A stretch of DNA of 56,561 bases from Hormoscilla sp. GUM202. GTDB lineage: Bacteria > Cyanobacteriota > Cyanobacteriia > Cyanobacteriales > Desertifilaceae. The number at the start of each line of letters is the position of its first letter. Position 1 is the stretch's first letter. Both the position numbers and the translations under genes were made by a program. A model generated the notes under the pieces. The model saw only the letters and a list, made by a program, of their open reading frames with translations, had not been told where the DNA came from and did no database searches. The stretch covers positions 1-56,561 of the forward strand of contig RFFC02000043.1 of NCBI GenBank assembly GCA_005518205.2, in the 5' to 3' direction. Positions 25,780 to 33,798 of this stretch are shown here, one piece after another.

Positions 25780-25805
25780 TGTTTTTCCATGATAATTACC
25801 CATTT

Positions 25806-26543
25806 TTAAGTTGCTGGAATTAAGCGGAAGAGGAGGGAGAAAACGCCAAATCCTACCAATAATACCCCGCTAGCGGGTGTAATCCAACCGGACCAGCGCC
25901 GCAATTCTAACAGCTTTTTAATCGAGGCGGTGAAGGTTCCCGCTAAAACTAAGGGCCCGACGTAGCCAGCGGCGTAGGATAGCAGCAATACCGTCCCCAG
26001 TATCGGGTTTTTGGTGGTGGAGATCCAAGCTAACAAGGTGGCTAATACGGGGGTACTGCAAGGAGAGGCTACTAGGCCAAAGGTTAAACCCAGGAGATAG
26101 GATCGGACCCCTGAGGGCAAGTCTTTGGAAATCCATTCGGTGCCCCCAAAGGACGGTAGTTGCAGGGGTAAGGCTTCTAGCAGATGCAACCCCATGACGA
26201 TCGCGATCGGGCTAACGACGATCGGTAAGCCAATGCCGATTTGTCCGTAGACTTTACCCAGGACTGCTGCTATCATGCCCAAGCTAGCCAGAGTTGTGGC
26301 TAATCCTAGGGCAAACCAGGTAGACGCTTGCGCAGCTTGGATACGACTTTTGGCTTCGTAGCCGCCGATGTAGCCGATCGCGATCGGCAGCATAGATAGC
26401 ATACAGGGTGTGAGACTCGTGAGCAACCCGGCGGCGAATATGACGCCGATACTCAGCCAGCTGAGGTGTGTCAGTTGCTGGGAAACTAGGTTTTCTCCTA
26501 GTTGTTGCAGTTGGTACAGCCCGATCGATAGTTTTTCTAGCAT
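25806..26543 (-). CDS. ccdA: Cytochrome c biogenesis thiol transporter CcdA
   Basis: 245 residues with about six transmembrane helices. 'GLLTSLTPCMLSMLPIAIGYIGG' (near 37-59) and 'FGLVASPCSTPVLATLLAW' (near 153-171) carry the two active-site Cys that pass reducing equivalents across the thylakoid membrane to apocytochrome thiols. Length and layout are typical of the short CcdA. It precedes ccs1 in the same direction, separated by 90 bp with a palindromic repeat. Confidence 0.93.
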   Translation of the reverse strand: MLEKLSIGLYQLQQLGENLVSQQLTHLSWLSIGVIFAAGLLTSLTPCMLSMLPIAIGYIGGYEAKSRIQAAQASTWFALGLATTLASLGMIAAVLGKVYGQIGIGLPIVVSPIAIVMGLHLLEALPLQLPSFGGTEWISKDLPSGVRSYLLGLTFGLVASPCSTPVLATLLAWISTTKNPILGTVLLLSYAAGYVGPLVLAGTFTASIKKLLELRRWSGWITPASGVLLVGFGVFSLLFRLIPAT

Positions 26544-26642
26544 TTCTTGTCAGTTGTCAGTGGTCATTCGCGTCCGACGGGTGTCTCGCCTGTGCGGAGG
26601 TTGTTCGTTCTCAATTCTCAATTCTCAAGAGTTCGCCCTATA

Positions 26643-26746
26643 TAAGTACATGGACAAAATTAATTTCACACACTCTCTCGCGCTAGTCTCCATATCCGGA
26701 GCATGTCGCCCATGGCTATGTGCAATTATTTTTGTCTAACTACTTA
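26643..26746 (-). mobile_element. MITE copy 2, at the 3' end of the cyclase gene
   Basis: Identical over all 104 bp (including flanking TA) to the reverse complement of 14370-14473. Inserted in a CTA codon of the cyclase gene, it replaces the native tail. Without it the gene would read ...Glu-Glu-Leu-Gly-Arg-Thr-Leu-Glu-Asn-stop; with it, ...Glu-Glu-Leu-Ser-Ser-stop. Confidence 0.93.
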
Positions 26747-28565
26747 GTTCCTCAAGCCAAGCTGCTACGACTGGTGGTTTGGCTGTGAACCGGATGTAAA
26801 AACTGCCCGGTGCCGCAGGTCTTTCTAATACTTTAGCATAGATATCTTCTCTCACATCAGTGGGAGTGTTGGGCGCGAGCAAATTCAGCTTAATATTGCT
26901 CAACCCACTGGGCAGATTTTCGGGATCGCAGTACACCTCTGCTTCTTTAGCAGAAAGCTTAACAATCCTCCCCGACAATATGCGCTCGTCAATATGCTTG
27001 CCATCCAAAACCCTATATTGGATCTCGATTCCTGCCGTCAGGGGTTTGAATATCTCTGCTTTTGAAGACAAAAACAGGTTGTATTCCCCCCTTATCCCCT
27101 CAAGTTCGTAAATATTAATCGGTTCGTTAAATCCTTTCGGTTGTACCTGCTTTTGCCCCGAAACATTCACGCTCTCTCCCGCTGCTTTTAATGTCTGTTC
27201 TGAAATTAATATCTGACCTCCTGTTGTATAGGATTCAATCCGATATGTCAAGTTGACATTACTGCCAACTATTCCATATTTGGTGCGCTTCTCGGAACCG
27301 ATATTTCCTACCACCACTTCCCCCGTATTAATCCCAATCCCCATTTCTAGGGGCGCTAACCCCCATGCTTTCATCTTGGCGTTAACAGGTTCCATTGCCA
27401 ACTGCATCTCCACGGCACAGGCGATCGCCCTTTGAGCATCGTCTTCTCGGGCAGTCGGTGCCCCAAATAGCACTAATATCCCATCTCCCAGAAACTCATC
27501 GATCGTTCCTTGGTACTTGGTAATCGCATCTGCCATGTATTCAAAATAGAAATTGAGGATTTTTACCACTTCTTCGGGGGACAAGCGTTCTGATATGGCT
27601 GTAAACCCCCTCAGATCGGAGGTCAGGATCGTGATTTTCCGCTTTTCGCCCCCCAGTTTCAATCCTGACGGACTTGACAGTAAATTTTCTACTACTTCAT
27701 CGGTCAAGTAACGCCCAAACACTTGCCGAATCAGTCTGTTACTTTTTTCTAATTCTCTATTAGTGCTAGCCAAATTCGCTTCCGCCCGCTTGCGATCGCT
27801 TATCGCCTCGGTGATTTGACGAAACATTTGATTGAAGGCAGCGATAACGTCTCCCAACTCATCTTGGCGTTGCACTGAAGCTGAATAAAAATTAGGATGT
27901 TCTTTGTCATTGCTGATGGCTTCACCCGCCCCAATTAAGTCATTTCTCAGACGGATAATTGGAGTAATTACCAGAGGATTTAATGCTATCCAAGTTCCCG
28001 CCGTGACAAACACTGATATGATCGCGACTAGACCCGCAATCCGGAAAATAAAAGCCTTTAACTCTAGCTTGACCGAACTCGTATCCTGACGCAGAATTAA
28101 AGTGTAACTCTTCTGCATCATATCTGGAGTCCAGGCCGAGTCATAGCGATCGCCATCTGGGCTTCTCAAATTTAGGACCTTAGCGCCTTTGACATCATCA
28201 AATGATAGTTCTGGTTTTTCCCCAAAAGTACCCACAAGCGAGCCGTCATATTTGTAAAGTACACCTCCTACAATTATATGCTGAAGCTTCCCGCTCAGGT
28301 TAATCGGTTCTAGTTCCTGAAGTTTTTTGACTTCTGCCAATAATTCTTCATCATAGATTTGTTTTTCGGTGATTTTCTTAATTACAGCCACTTTGCCAGC
28401 TGACACCTCCGATATCTGCGATAAAAACTCTCGTTCTCTTCGCCATACTGAAGGAATTAGCAGAATTGCTTCGATCGCCACTACACCGGTGAAAACCCAG
28501 AACACCACCTTCTTGGACAAGCGCCCCGTACTCAGCTGCCACCTACCTTTCTGTTGGGCCGACAT
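26736..28565 (-). CDS. Membrane-bound class III nucleotide cyclase with HAMP domain
   Basis: 609 residues. An N-terminal helix (~residues 18-40, 'VVFWVFTGVVAIEAILLI'), an extracytoplasmic sensor of ~150 residues, a second helix (~190-212), HAMP ('PLVITPIIRLRNDLIGAGEAI' to 'FNQMFRQITEAI'), a short coiled coil, then the cyclase domain: 'ILTSDLRGFTAISERL' (first metal Asp), 'DEFLGDGILVLFG' (second Asp), 'GIGINTGEVVVGNIG' and 'VGSNVNLTYRIE' (transition-state Asn/Arg). The purine-selecting position before 'FLGD' is Glu, not the Lys usual in adenylate cyclases, so ATP versus GTP is open. A ~110-residue C-terminal PilZ-like part ('RILSGRIVKLSAKEAEVYC') follows. The extreme C-terminus is replaced by a MITE. 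Its first ~270 residues are a close paralogue of the next gene. Confidence 0.88.
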   Translation of the reverse strand: MSAQQKGRWQLSTGRLSKKVVFWVFTGVVAIEAILLIPSVWRREREFLSQISEVSAGKVAVIKKITEKQIYDEELLAEVKKLQELEPINLSGKLQHIIVGGVLYKYDGSLVGTFGEKPELSFDDVKGAKVLNLRSPDGDRYDSAWTPDMMQKSYTLILRQDTSSVKLELKAFIFRIAGLVAIISVFVTAGTWIALNPLVITPIIRLRNDLIGAGEAISNDKEHPNFYSASVQRQDELGDVIAAFNQMFRQITEAISDRKRAEANLASTNRELEKSNRLIRQVFGRYLTDEVVENLLSSPSGLKLGGEKRKITILTSDLRGFTAISERLSPEEVVKILNFYFEYMADAITKYQGTIDEFLGDGILVLFGAPTAREDDAQRAIACAVEMQLAMEPVNAKMKAWGLAPLEMGIGINTGEVVVGNIGSEKRTKYGIVGSNVNLTYRIESYTTGGQILISEQTLKAAGESVNVSGQKQVQPKGFNEPINIYELEGIRGEYNLFLSSKAEIFKPLTAGIEIQYRVLDGKHIDERILSGRIVKLSAKEAEVYCDPENLPSGLSNIKLNLLAPNTPTDVREDIYAKVLERPAAPGSFYIRFTAKPPVVAAWLEELSS

Positions 28566-28624
28566 GACCTTTTCCTCCTACATATTTTATCCCATTTTAT
28601 AGCGTAGGAGGGATGGCCTGTCAG

Positions 28625-30310
28625 TCAATTTTTAATTTTAATGGGGTTCCGCCGCACGGCTAGTAGGGTAATATCGTCAAACTGATCGGCTGCGCCAGTA
28701 TGTTCTAGCACGGCTTTTGAGATTTGTTCTAGTAAGGTAGTGACATTCTCCACAGGCTGTTCTAACATCGACAGCAATCCTTTAGTGGTGAAGAACTCGC
28801 CTCCAGCAGCCCGGGCCTCGGGAACGCCGTCGGTGTAACCTAATAGGGTCTCCCCCGGTTCTAAGCGGGTCTGCTGAACCTTAAATTTCAGGTCGGGCAA
28901 CATTCCCACCGCTGGTCCAGTAGATTTAAGCTGCTGCTTCACCCCTCCATCCGGGTTGACGATCAATAGATCCTCGTGTCCGCCATTAATGTAGGTCAGC
29001 AAACCGGTCGCCGGGTCCAACACGCCAAAGAAGAGGGTGGCAAACATACCCAATTCGCCGTGATTTTCGGCGATGTAGTTATTGGTCACCTTCACAGCTT
29101 GTAGAGCATTCACGTGCGCTACATTAATTAATTCCGACTCTCCAATCCAGCCGTCAGCAGGACTATTAGCCTCCAGAATACCTGATGCATTTCCTTTCAG
29201 TCGGATTTGCTGAGAAAAGATCCTGATTAAGCTGCGGAACAGACCCATAAACAGGGCCGCCCCTACCCCTTTGTCGCAGACATCCGCAATTACTAAGCCC
29301 ACATAGTCATCTAGCTCAAAAGTGTCGTAGAAGTCCCCTGCTACTTGACGTGCTGGTTTGAAAAAGGCGGCCATTTCCCAACCCGGTTTTTGCATCACTT
29401 GAACCGGTTTTTCAATCACGTGTACTGGCAGGAAGTTGGTCTGCATCTCCCGACCTTTATCTAATTCTTCGTCGAGCTTTTGCGAATATTCTTCAACTTT
29501 TTTTAAGCTCTCTTGTAGGGCCGCTTCCGCCTGCTTGCGATCGCTGATTGCCTCGGTGATTTTACGAAACATTTGATTGAAGGCCGAAATCACATCTCCC
29601 AATTCATCTTTTCTTTTGACGTTAGCTGAATAGAACTCTGGTGGTTCTTCGTCCTTACTAATAGCTTCCCCCGCCCCAATCAAATCATTTCTCAGGCGGA
29701 GAATCGGAGTAATCGCGATCGGGTCTAAGGCGATCCAAGTTCCCGCCGTGACCACAACCGAGATAATCAGCACCAGACCGGCAATCCGTAAAATGAAGGC
29801 ATTTAATTCTGGCTGTACTGAACTTGTATCGTGACGCACAATTAACGTGAAACTATTCGGCATCATCTGAGGTATCCATACCGCTTCATAGCGATCGCCC
29901 TTTTTGTTCCGGAAATCAATCGCAGATTTACTGTTAACATCATCAAATGATAGCTCTGGTTTTTCACCAAAAGTACCTACTAGGGATCCATCCGACTTGT
30001 AAAGCGCCCCTCCGATAATTTTATGTTGAAGCTTCCCGCTCAGATTAATCGGCTCCAGATCCTGGAGTTTTTTTACCTCTTCCAGGAATTTTTCATCATA
30101 CATTTGCGGTTGGATTACCTGCTTAATTACAGCTACCTTTCCTGCTGACACCTCCTCTATTTGCGATATGAACTCTCGTTCTCTTCGCCATACTGAAGGA
30201 ATCAGCAGAATTGCTTCGATCGCCACCACACTGGTAAACACCCAAAACACCACCTTTCTTGATAAGCGGCCTGTGGGCAGTTTGAAACCACCTTTAGCTT
30301 GAACAGACAT
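28625..30310 (-). CDS. Membrane-bound PP2C (SpoIIE/RsbU-type) phosphatase with HAMP domain
   Basis: 561 residues. The N-terminal two-helix sensor plus HAMP (residues 1-270) matches the adjacent cyclase at most positions. The output is instead a PP2C/SpoIIE domain: 'QVAGDFYDTFELDDYVGLVIADVCDKGVGAALFM' (in two blocks, with metal-binding Asp), 'LTYINGGHED', 'GYTDGVPEARAAGG' and 'AADQFDDITLLAVRR'. It should dephosphorylate Ser-phosphorylated STAS antagonists in partner switching. 59 bp separate it from the cyclase, and 34 bp from the kinase upstream, all on one strand, so they likely form an operon. Confidence 0.9.
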   Translation of the reverse strand: MSVQAKGGFKLPTGRLSRKVVFWVFTSVVAIEAILLIPSVWRREREFISQIEEVSAGKVAVIKQVIQPQMYDEKFLEEVKKLQDLEPINLSGKLQHKIIGGALYKSDGSLVGTFGEKPELSFDDVNSKSAIDFRNKKGDRYEAVWIPQMMPNSFTLIVRHDTSSVQPELNAFILRIAGLVLIISVVVTAGTWIALDPIAITPILRLRNDLIGAGEAISKDEEPPEFYSANVKRKDELGDVISAFNQMFRKITEAISDRKQAEAALQESLKKVEEYSQKLDEELDKGREMQTNFLPVHVIEKPVQVMQKPGWEMAAFFKPARQVAGDFYDTFELDDYVGLVIADVCDKGVGAALFMGLFRSLIRIFSQQIRLKGNASGILEANSPADGWIGESELINVAHVNALQAVKVTNNYIAENHGELGMFATLFFGVLDPATGLLTYINGGHEDLLIVNPDGGVKQQLKSTGPAVGMLPDLKFKVQQTRLEPGETLLGYTDGVPEARAAGGEFFTTKGLLSMLEQPVENVTTLLEQISKAVLEHTGAADQFDDITLLAVRRNPIKIKN

Positions 30311-30344
30311 GACTTTTTCTCCTGTCTATTTTATCTTCTAGCAG

Positions 30345-30836
30345 TTAACTGCTAGGTCGATTGACAACAAATATATTACGATTGCGGTCTCCCACCCGTT
30401 CGTAGAGGAACTTATCCACTCCCTCCATCGCCAGATACACTCCCAAACCCCCGATCGGTCGCTCTTCTAAAGGCTTATTCAACATTTCCTCTTCCACCGC
30501 TTCCTTCTGGGTCGGATCGTAGGCTACACCTGTATCTTCAATCCAGATCGTCAAGGTTCGATCGTCTATCTTTGCCTGCAATTCTACTTCTCCTTCTCGT
30601 CCAGCGTCCTCATATCCGTGAGTAATGATATTGGTCGCGATTTCATCTACTGCTAGCCGTAGTTTATAGGATGCTTTTTTCTCCAATCCTGCTAATGACG
30701 CTGCGGCAATCACGTATTTAGCGATCGCGCTTAAAGATTCCAAAGTTCCCGATACTTTTAAGCTTTCCATCAAGCTCACATCCTCTTCTTTGATTTTTTT
30801 AACTAGATCTAATCTCCTGTATTGCCTGCTATTCAT
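30345..30836 (-). CDS. RsbW/SpoIIAB-like anti-sigma serine kinase (icfG cluster)
   Basis: 163 residues with a GHKL ATPase fold: N-box 'LRLAVDEIATNIITHGYEDA', G1 'IWIEDTGVAYDP', G2 'PIGGLGVYLAMEGVDKFLYER'. It would phosphorylate the two STAS proteins of this cluster on Ser and bind their partner. The arrangement matches the kinase next to icfG (slr1861) in Synechocystis 6803. Located 18 bp downstream of icfG. An internal Met near residue 23 is an alternative start; the first ~20 residues are basic. Confidence 0.9.
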   Translation of the reverse strand: MNSRQYRRLDLVKKIKEEDVSLMESLKVSGTLESLSAIAKYVIAAASLAGLEKKASYKLRLAVDEIATNIITHGYEDAGREGEVELQAKIDDRTLTIWIEDTGVAYDPTQKEAVEEEMLNKPLEERPIGGLGVYLAMEGVDKFLYERVGDRNRNIFVVNRPSS

Positions 30837-30854
30837 TTTTCCTCTGTTGTCAAG

Positions 30855-32285
30855 CTACAGGTAGCGATGCACCGCTAGCATGGTAATGTCATCAAACTGT
30901 GGTGCGTCATCCATGTAAGCGAACAAACTGTCTGTGACCCGCTTCAACAATTCCGATGCTGAGGCCGCTGGCTGTTCGAGGATCTGGCGCAGTCGCTTGT
31001 CAGTAAATAACTTCCCATCAGGGGATTTTGCTTCAGTCACCCCGTCTGTATAGCCAATTAATATGTCTCCCGGTTCTAGCTTAATCTGCTGAATGCCAAA
31101 CTTCATATTTGGCATCATGCCTACAGCAGGTCCAGTAGATTTGAGCATTAACTTCACGCCCTTGTCGGAGACGATCGCAACAGGTTCGTGTCCGCCATTA
31201 ATGTAGCTCAGCAAGCCAGTAGCTGAATCTAGCACTGCAAAAAATACTGTGGCAAACATGCTCATTTGCCAGTGACGTTCGGCCACGTAGTCGTTCGTCA
31301 TGGCGATCGCGCTCAAGGCATTGATATGAGCTAAATTAATTGATTCCCGATCGCATATCCAGCCCTGACTGGGCTGATATTCCCGAAGAATATCCGATGG
31401 GGATCCTCCCAGTTTACTTTGCTCGGAAAAGATGCGGATTAAGCTGCGGAATAGAGCCATAAACAGGGCTGCACCCACCCCCTTGTCGCACACGTCCGCA
31501 ATTACCAGTCCTACATTACCATCGGGAAGCTGGAAAACATCGTAGAAGTCCCCTGCTACCTGCTTGGCGGGCTGGAAACAGGTGACAATCTCCCAGTTGG
31601 GTAGTTGTGGGATTTCATAGGGGAGAAAATCTTTTTGAATCTGCCTGCCTTTTTCTAGTTCGTCGTCCAGGGCTTTTGCATACTGGTTTAGTTGAGAATA
31701 TAGCCGGGCATTTTCCAGCACTAGAGCTATCTGGTTGGTAGTTGCCTGCATCAGAGCGGCGTTTTTATTGGTAAAATGATTGGGAGCTGAGTGCAAAAGT
31801 GTGAGAATTCCCAGCAACTCCGCACCTCTGAGAATGGGAATGCCTAAGGCCGATCGCACCTGGTAAGGCTGATCTGGCAGGGTTACCCAACGATCGTCGG
31901 TCTCCGTGTCCGCGATCGATCCTATCTGGCGGTGGCGCGAAACCCAACCTGCTAGCCCTTTGTCCAATACCTTGCCGATCAGGCGATCGCGCATTTCTCG
32001 GGCCACCTCGGGGCGGGTCAGAATCGCATCTGCGATCTTTCCGGCAGGATCCAGAATAAACAAACTGCCTTTCTCCGAACCTGTTATATTAGCCGATATT
32101 TCTAAAGTTTCCTGCAATGCTTGTTTTAGCACCCCTTCTGACGATGGTTTGCTGGCCATCGTCACCAAACTCTCCAGCAGCATCGTTTGAGCCTCTAAAG
32201 CCGTTCTTTCATTTTTTAGTTTTGCCACTTCTTCGCGCAGCGCTGCTAATTCGGAGCGATCATTGGATTGATTTTGACTATCCAT
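30855..32285 (-). CDS. icfG: GAF-domain PP2C (SpoIIE-type) phosphatase, IcfG-like
   Basis: 476 residues. An N-terminal coiled coil ('LAALREEVAKLKNERTALEAQ' region), a GAF sensor domain (~residues 45-200, 'GSLFILDPAGKIADAIL', 'GIPILRGAELLGILTLLH'), a linker helix, and a PP2C domain (~240-470) with 'QVAGDFYDVFQLPDGNVGLVIADVCDKGVGAALFM' spread over the metal-binding strands, 'LLSYINGGHEP', 'IGYTDGVTEAKSPDG' and 'DDITMLAVHR'. In Synechocystis 6803 IcfG coordinates use of inorganic carbon and glucose and dephosphorylates the Slr1856/Slr1859-type STAS proteins. Identity here rests on domain type and on the conserved gene neighbourhood. Confidence 0.88.
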   Translation of the reverse strand: MDSQNQSNDRSELAALREEVAKLKNERTALEAQTMLLESLVTMASKPSSEGVLKQALQETLEISANITGSEKGSLFILDPAGKIADAILTRPEVAREMRDRLIGKVLDKGLAGWVSRHRQIGSIADTETDDRWVTLPDQPYQVRSALGIPILRGAELLGILTLLHSAPNHFTNKNAALMQATTNQIALVLENARLYSQLNQYAKALDDELEKGRQIQKDFLPYEIPQLPNWEIVTCFQPAKQVAGDFYDVFQLPDGNVGLVIADVCDKGVGAALFMALFRSLIRIFSEQSKLGGSPSDILREYQPSQGWICDRESINLAHINALSAIAMTNDYVAERHWQMSMFATVFFAVLDSATGLLSYINGGHEPVAIVSDKGVKLMLKSTGPAVGMMPNMKFGIQQIKLEPGDILIGYTDGVTEAKSPDGKLFTDKRLRQILEQPAASASELLKRVTDSLFAYMDDAPQFDDITMLAVHRYL

Positions 32286-32403
32286 ATTCCCCAGTCCTAT
32301 GCAGTTCCCTTACCCCAGTTTGGAGTCCCTTGTTTTGGGGGGGGGCACCCGCCTGCTTGGTAATCTCATCCTATTATAGCACGTAGGTCAGCGAAATTGG
32401 GAG

Positions 32404-32481
32404 TCAGTTGTCAGTTGGTAGGGTGGGCCGTGCCCACAGTCAGTCAGTTGTCAGTAGGGTGGGCCGTGCCCACAGTCAGTT
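32404..32481. repeat. Direct repeat of 'TAGGGTGGGCCGTGCCCACAG' type units
   Basis: Two ~38-bp units (TCAGTTG + TAGGGTGGGCCGTGCCCAC + AGTCAGT) in tandem, each with an internal hairpin, in the gap between icfG and the SDR gene. An 8-9 G run lies near 32337. Confidence 0.85.
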
Positions 32482-32540
32482 AGTTGTCAGTTGTCATTTC
32501 TCCATTTTTCATTCTCCATTTCTCATTCTGCTTCTGGCCT

Positions 32541-33335
32541 TCAAAAACTCGATCGAATAATCCCTCCTTCTACACGTTGGGCGGCACCATTGATCGCTGA
32601 AGCCTTTGCCGAACTCAAGAACACTATTGTATCCGCTACCTCTTCCACCCTGGCAAAACGCTGAATCAACGAACTTGGTTGACCTGTTTTGAAGAAACTC
32701 TCAGTTAATTCAGAAATTGACTGACCTGTAGATTGAGAGATTCCTCCAAAATATTTCTCCACCCCCTCTGTCCAAGTGGGACCAGGCAGGATACTATTGA
32801 CCGTGACATTAGTACCTTTGGTCAGTTCTGCCATCCCCCGTGCCAAACCAATTAATGCCGTTTTCGTCATTGAGTAATGGATCATGTCTGGGTAAGGTTT
32901 CACTCCCGTCTCGCTCGCGATTAGCATAATTCTGCCGCTATTTCGTTCTACCATGGGCGGCAAAAAACTACGCGACAGGCGCACCGCACTCATCACGTTG
33001 ACATTAAAGTAATGCAGCCATTCTTCATCGGTAATTTGCACAAATTCCTTAGCTCCAAAAATGCCCACATTATTAATTAGGACATCTAATGAGTCCTGTT
33101 TAATGATTTCTTCATATATTTTATCCGTTCCGACAGCTGTTCCCACATCCGCAACGATGCCGACTACTTCACCCTGTTGACTGAGTTCCTTGACTGTCGC
33201 CTCTACTGTTTCGGAGGAGCGACCATTGACAAATACTTTCGCACCTTCTCGAAGAAAAGCTCTAGCTGTCGCATTGCCAATTCCCGCTGTCGATCCCGTG
33301 ACCAATACCTTTTTTCCTGCCAAGCCTAAATCCAT
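32541..33335 (-). CDS. Short-chain dehydrogenase/reductase
   Basis: 264 residues. 'VLVTGSTAGIGNATARAF' (TGxxxGIG cofactor motif), 'VLINNVGIFG' (NNAG-like), 'ASETGV' with the catalytic Ser and 'HYSMTKTALIGLARGMAE' with YxxxK are all present; 'ILPGPTWTEG' is the usual PG motif. Arg-rather-than-acidic residues after strand 2 ('NGRSSET') suggest NADP(H). Substrate unknown. It sits inside the icfG cluster between icfG and a STAS gene, a position occupied by a hypothetical gene in the Synechocystis cluster, so a connection to the pathway is inference only. Confidence 0.88.
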   Translation of the reverse strand: MDLGLAGKKVLVTGSTAGIGNATARAFLREGAKVFVNGRSSETVEATVKELSQQGEVVGIVADVGTAVGTDKIYEEIIKQDSLDVLINNVGIFGAKEFVQITDEEWLHYFNVNVMSAVRLSRSFLPPMVERNSGRIMLIASETGVKPYPDMIHYSMTKTALIGLARGMAELTKGTNVTVNSILPGPTWTEGVEKYFGGISQSTGQSISELTESFFKTGQPSSLIQRFARVEEVADTIVFLSSAKASAINGAAQRVEGGIIRSSF

Positions 33336-33386
33336 AATTCTCTCCTTCTCTGGGTGAAGGTTTAATCTGCTTCACCCTCGATATTT

Positions 33387-33728
33387 CTACAGGTTTTCTA
33401 TCTGATCCGCGTCGTACTCATCGAGGATATACACGCTCTGATCGAAGCCAGTCTTCTTAATGGTATCCAATACTAGCTCCTGAACGCCCACCATATAGAT
33501 GTCAACAGATGGACCCATCTTTTGCTTGGAGAAAATCAGCACCCGCAGACCGGCACTGGCCATAAATTCTAGGTCTTGCATTAGCAAAACCAGGCGTTTG
33601 GGATTTGCTGCTGCTGCTTCTTGTACCTTATCCTTGAACGCTCCTGCTGTCGAACCATCCAGTTCTCCTGATAAAGTGATTTTCGCGATGCCGCTGCTTG
33701 TTGTTTCTAGAGTTGCGTCAAAAGCCAT
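33387..33728 (-). CDS. STAS-domain anti-sigma factor antagonist (Slr1859-like position)
   Basis: 113 residues, a single STAS domain. 'KITLSGELDGSTAGAFKDKV' at the start and 'LVLLMQDLEFMASAGLRVLI' with the phosphorylatable Ser in 'ASAGLR'. Expected to be phosphorylated by the RsbW-like kinase and dephosphorylated by the PP2C phosphatases of the cluster, and to bind the kinase or another anti-sigma-like partner when dephosphorylated. Adjacent to glgX as in the icfG cluster of Synechocystis. Confidence 0.9.
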   Translation of the reverse strand: MAFDATLETTSSGIAKITLSGELDGSTAGAFKDKVQEAAAANPKRLVLLMQDLEFMASAGLRVLIFSKQKMGPSVDIYMVGVQELVLDTIKKTGFDQSVYILDEYDADQIENL

Positions 33729-33798
33729 AATTTTCTGCTATTTATGTTTGTAGTAAGCGCAAAGAGCGCTTAGCGCTCTGGCAGGCGAGACGCCTGCC

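Noticed and set aside
25747-25790. Rho-independent terminator for ccdA
   Set aside because: The hairpin is strong, but the T run is on the plus strand whereas ccdA is on the minus strand, and the hairpin belongs to a dispersed repeat family.
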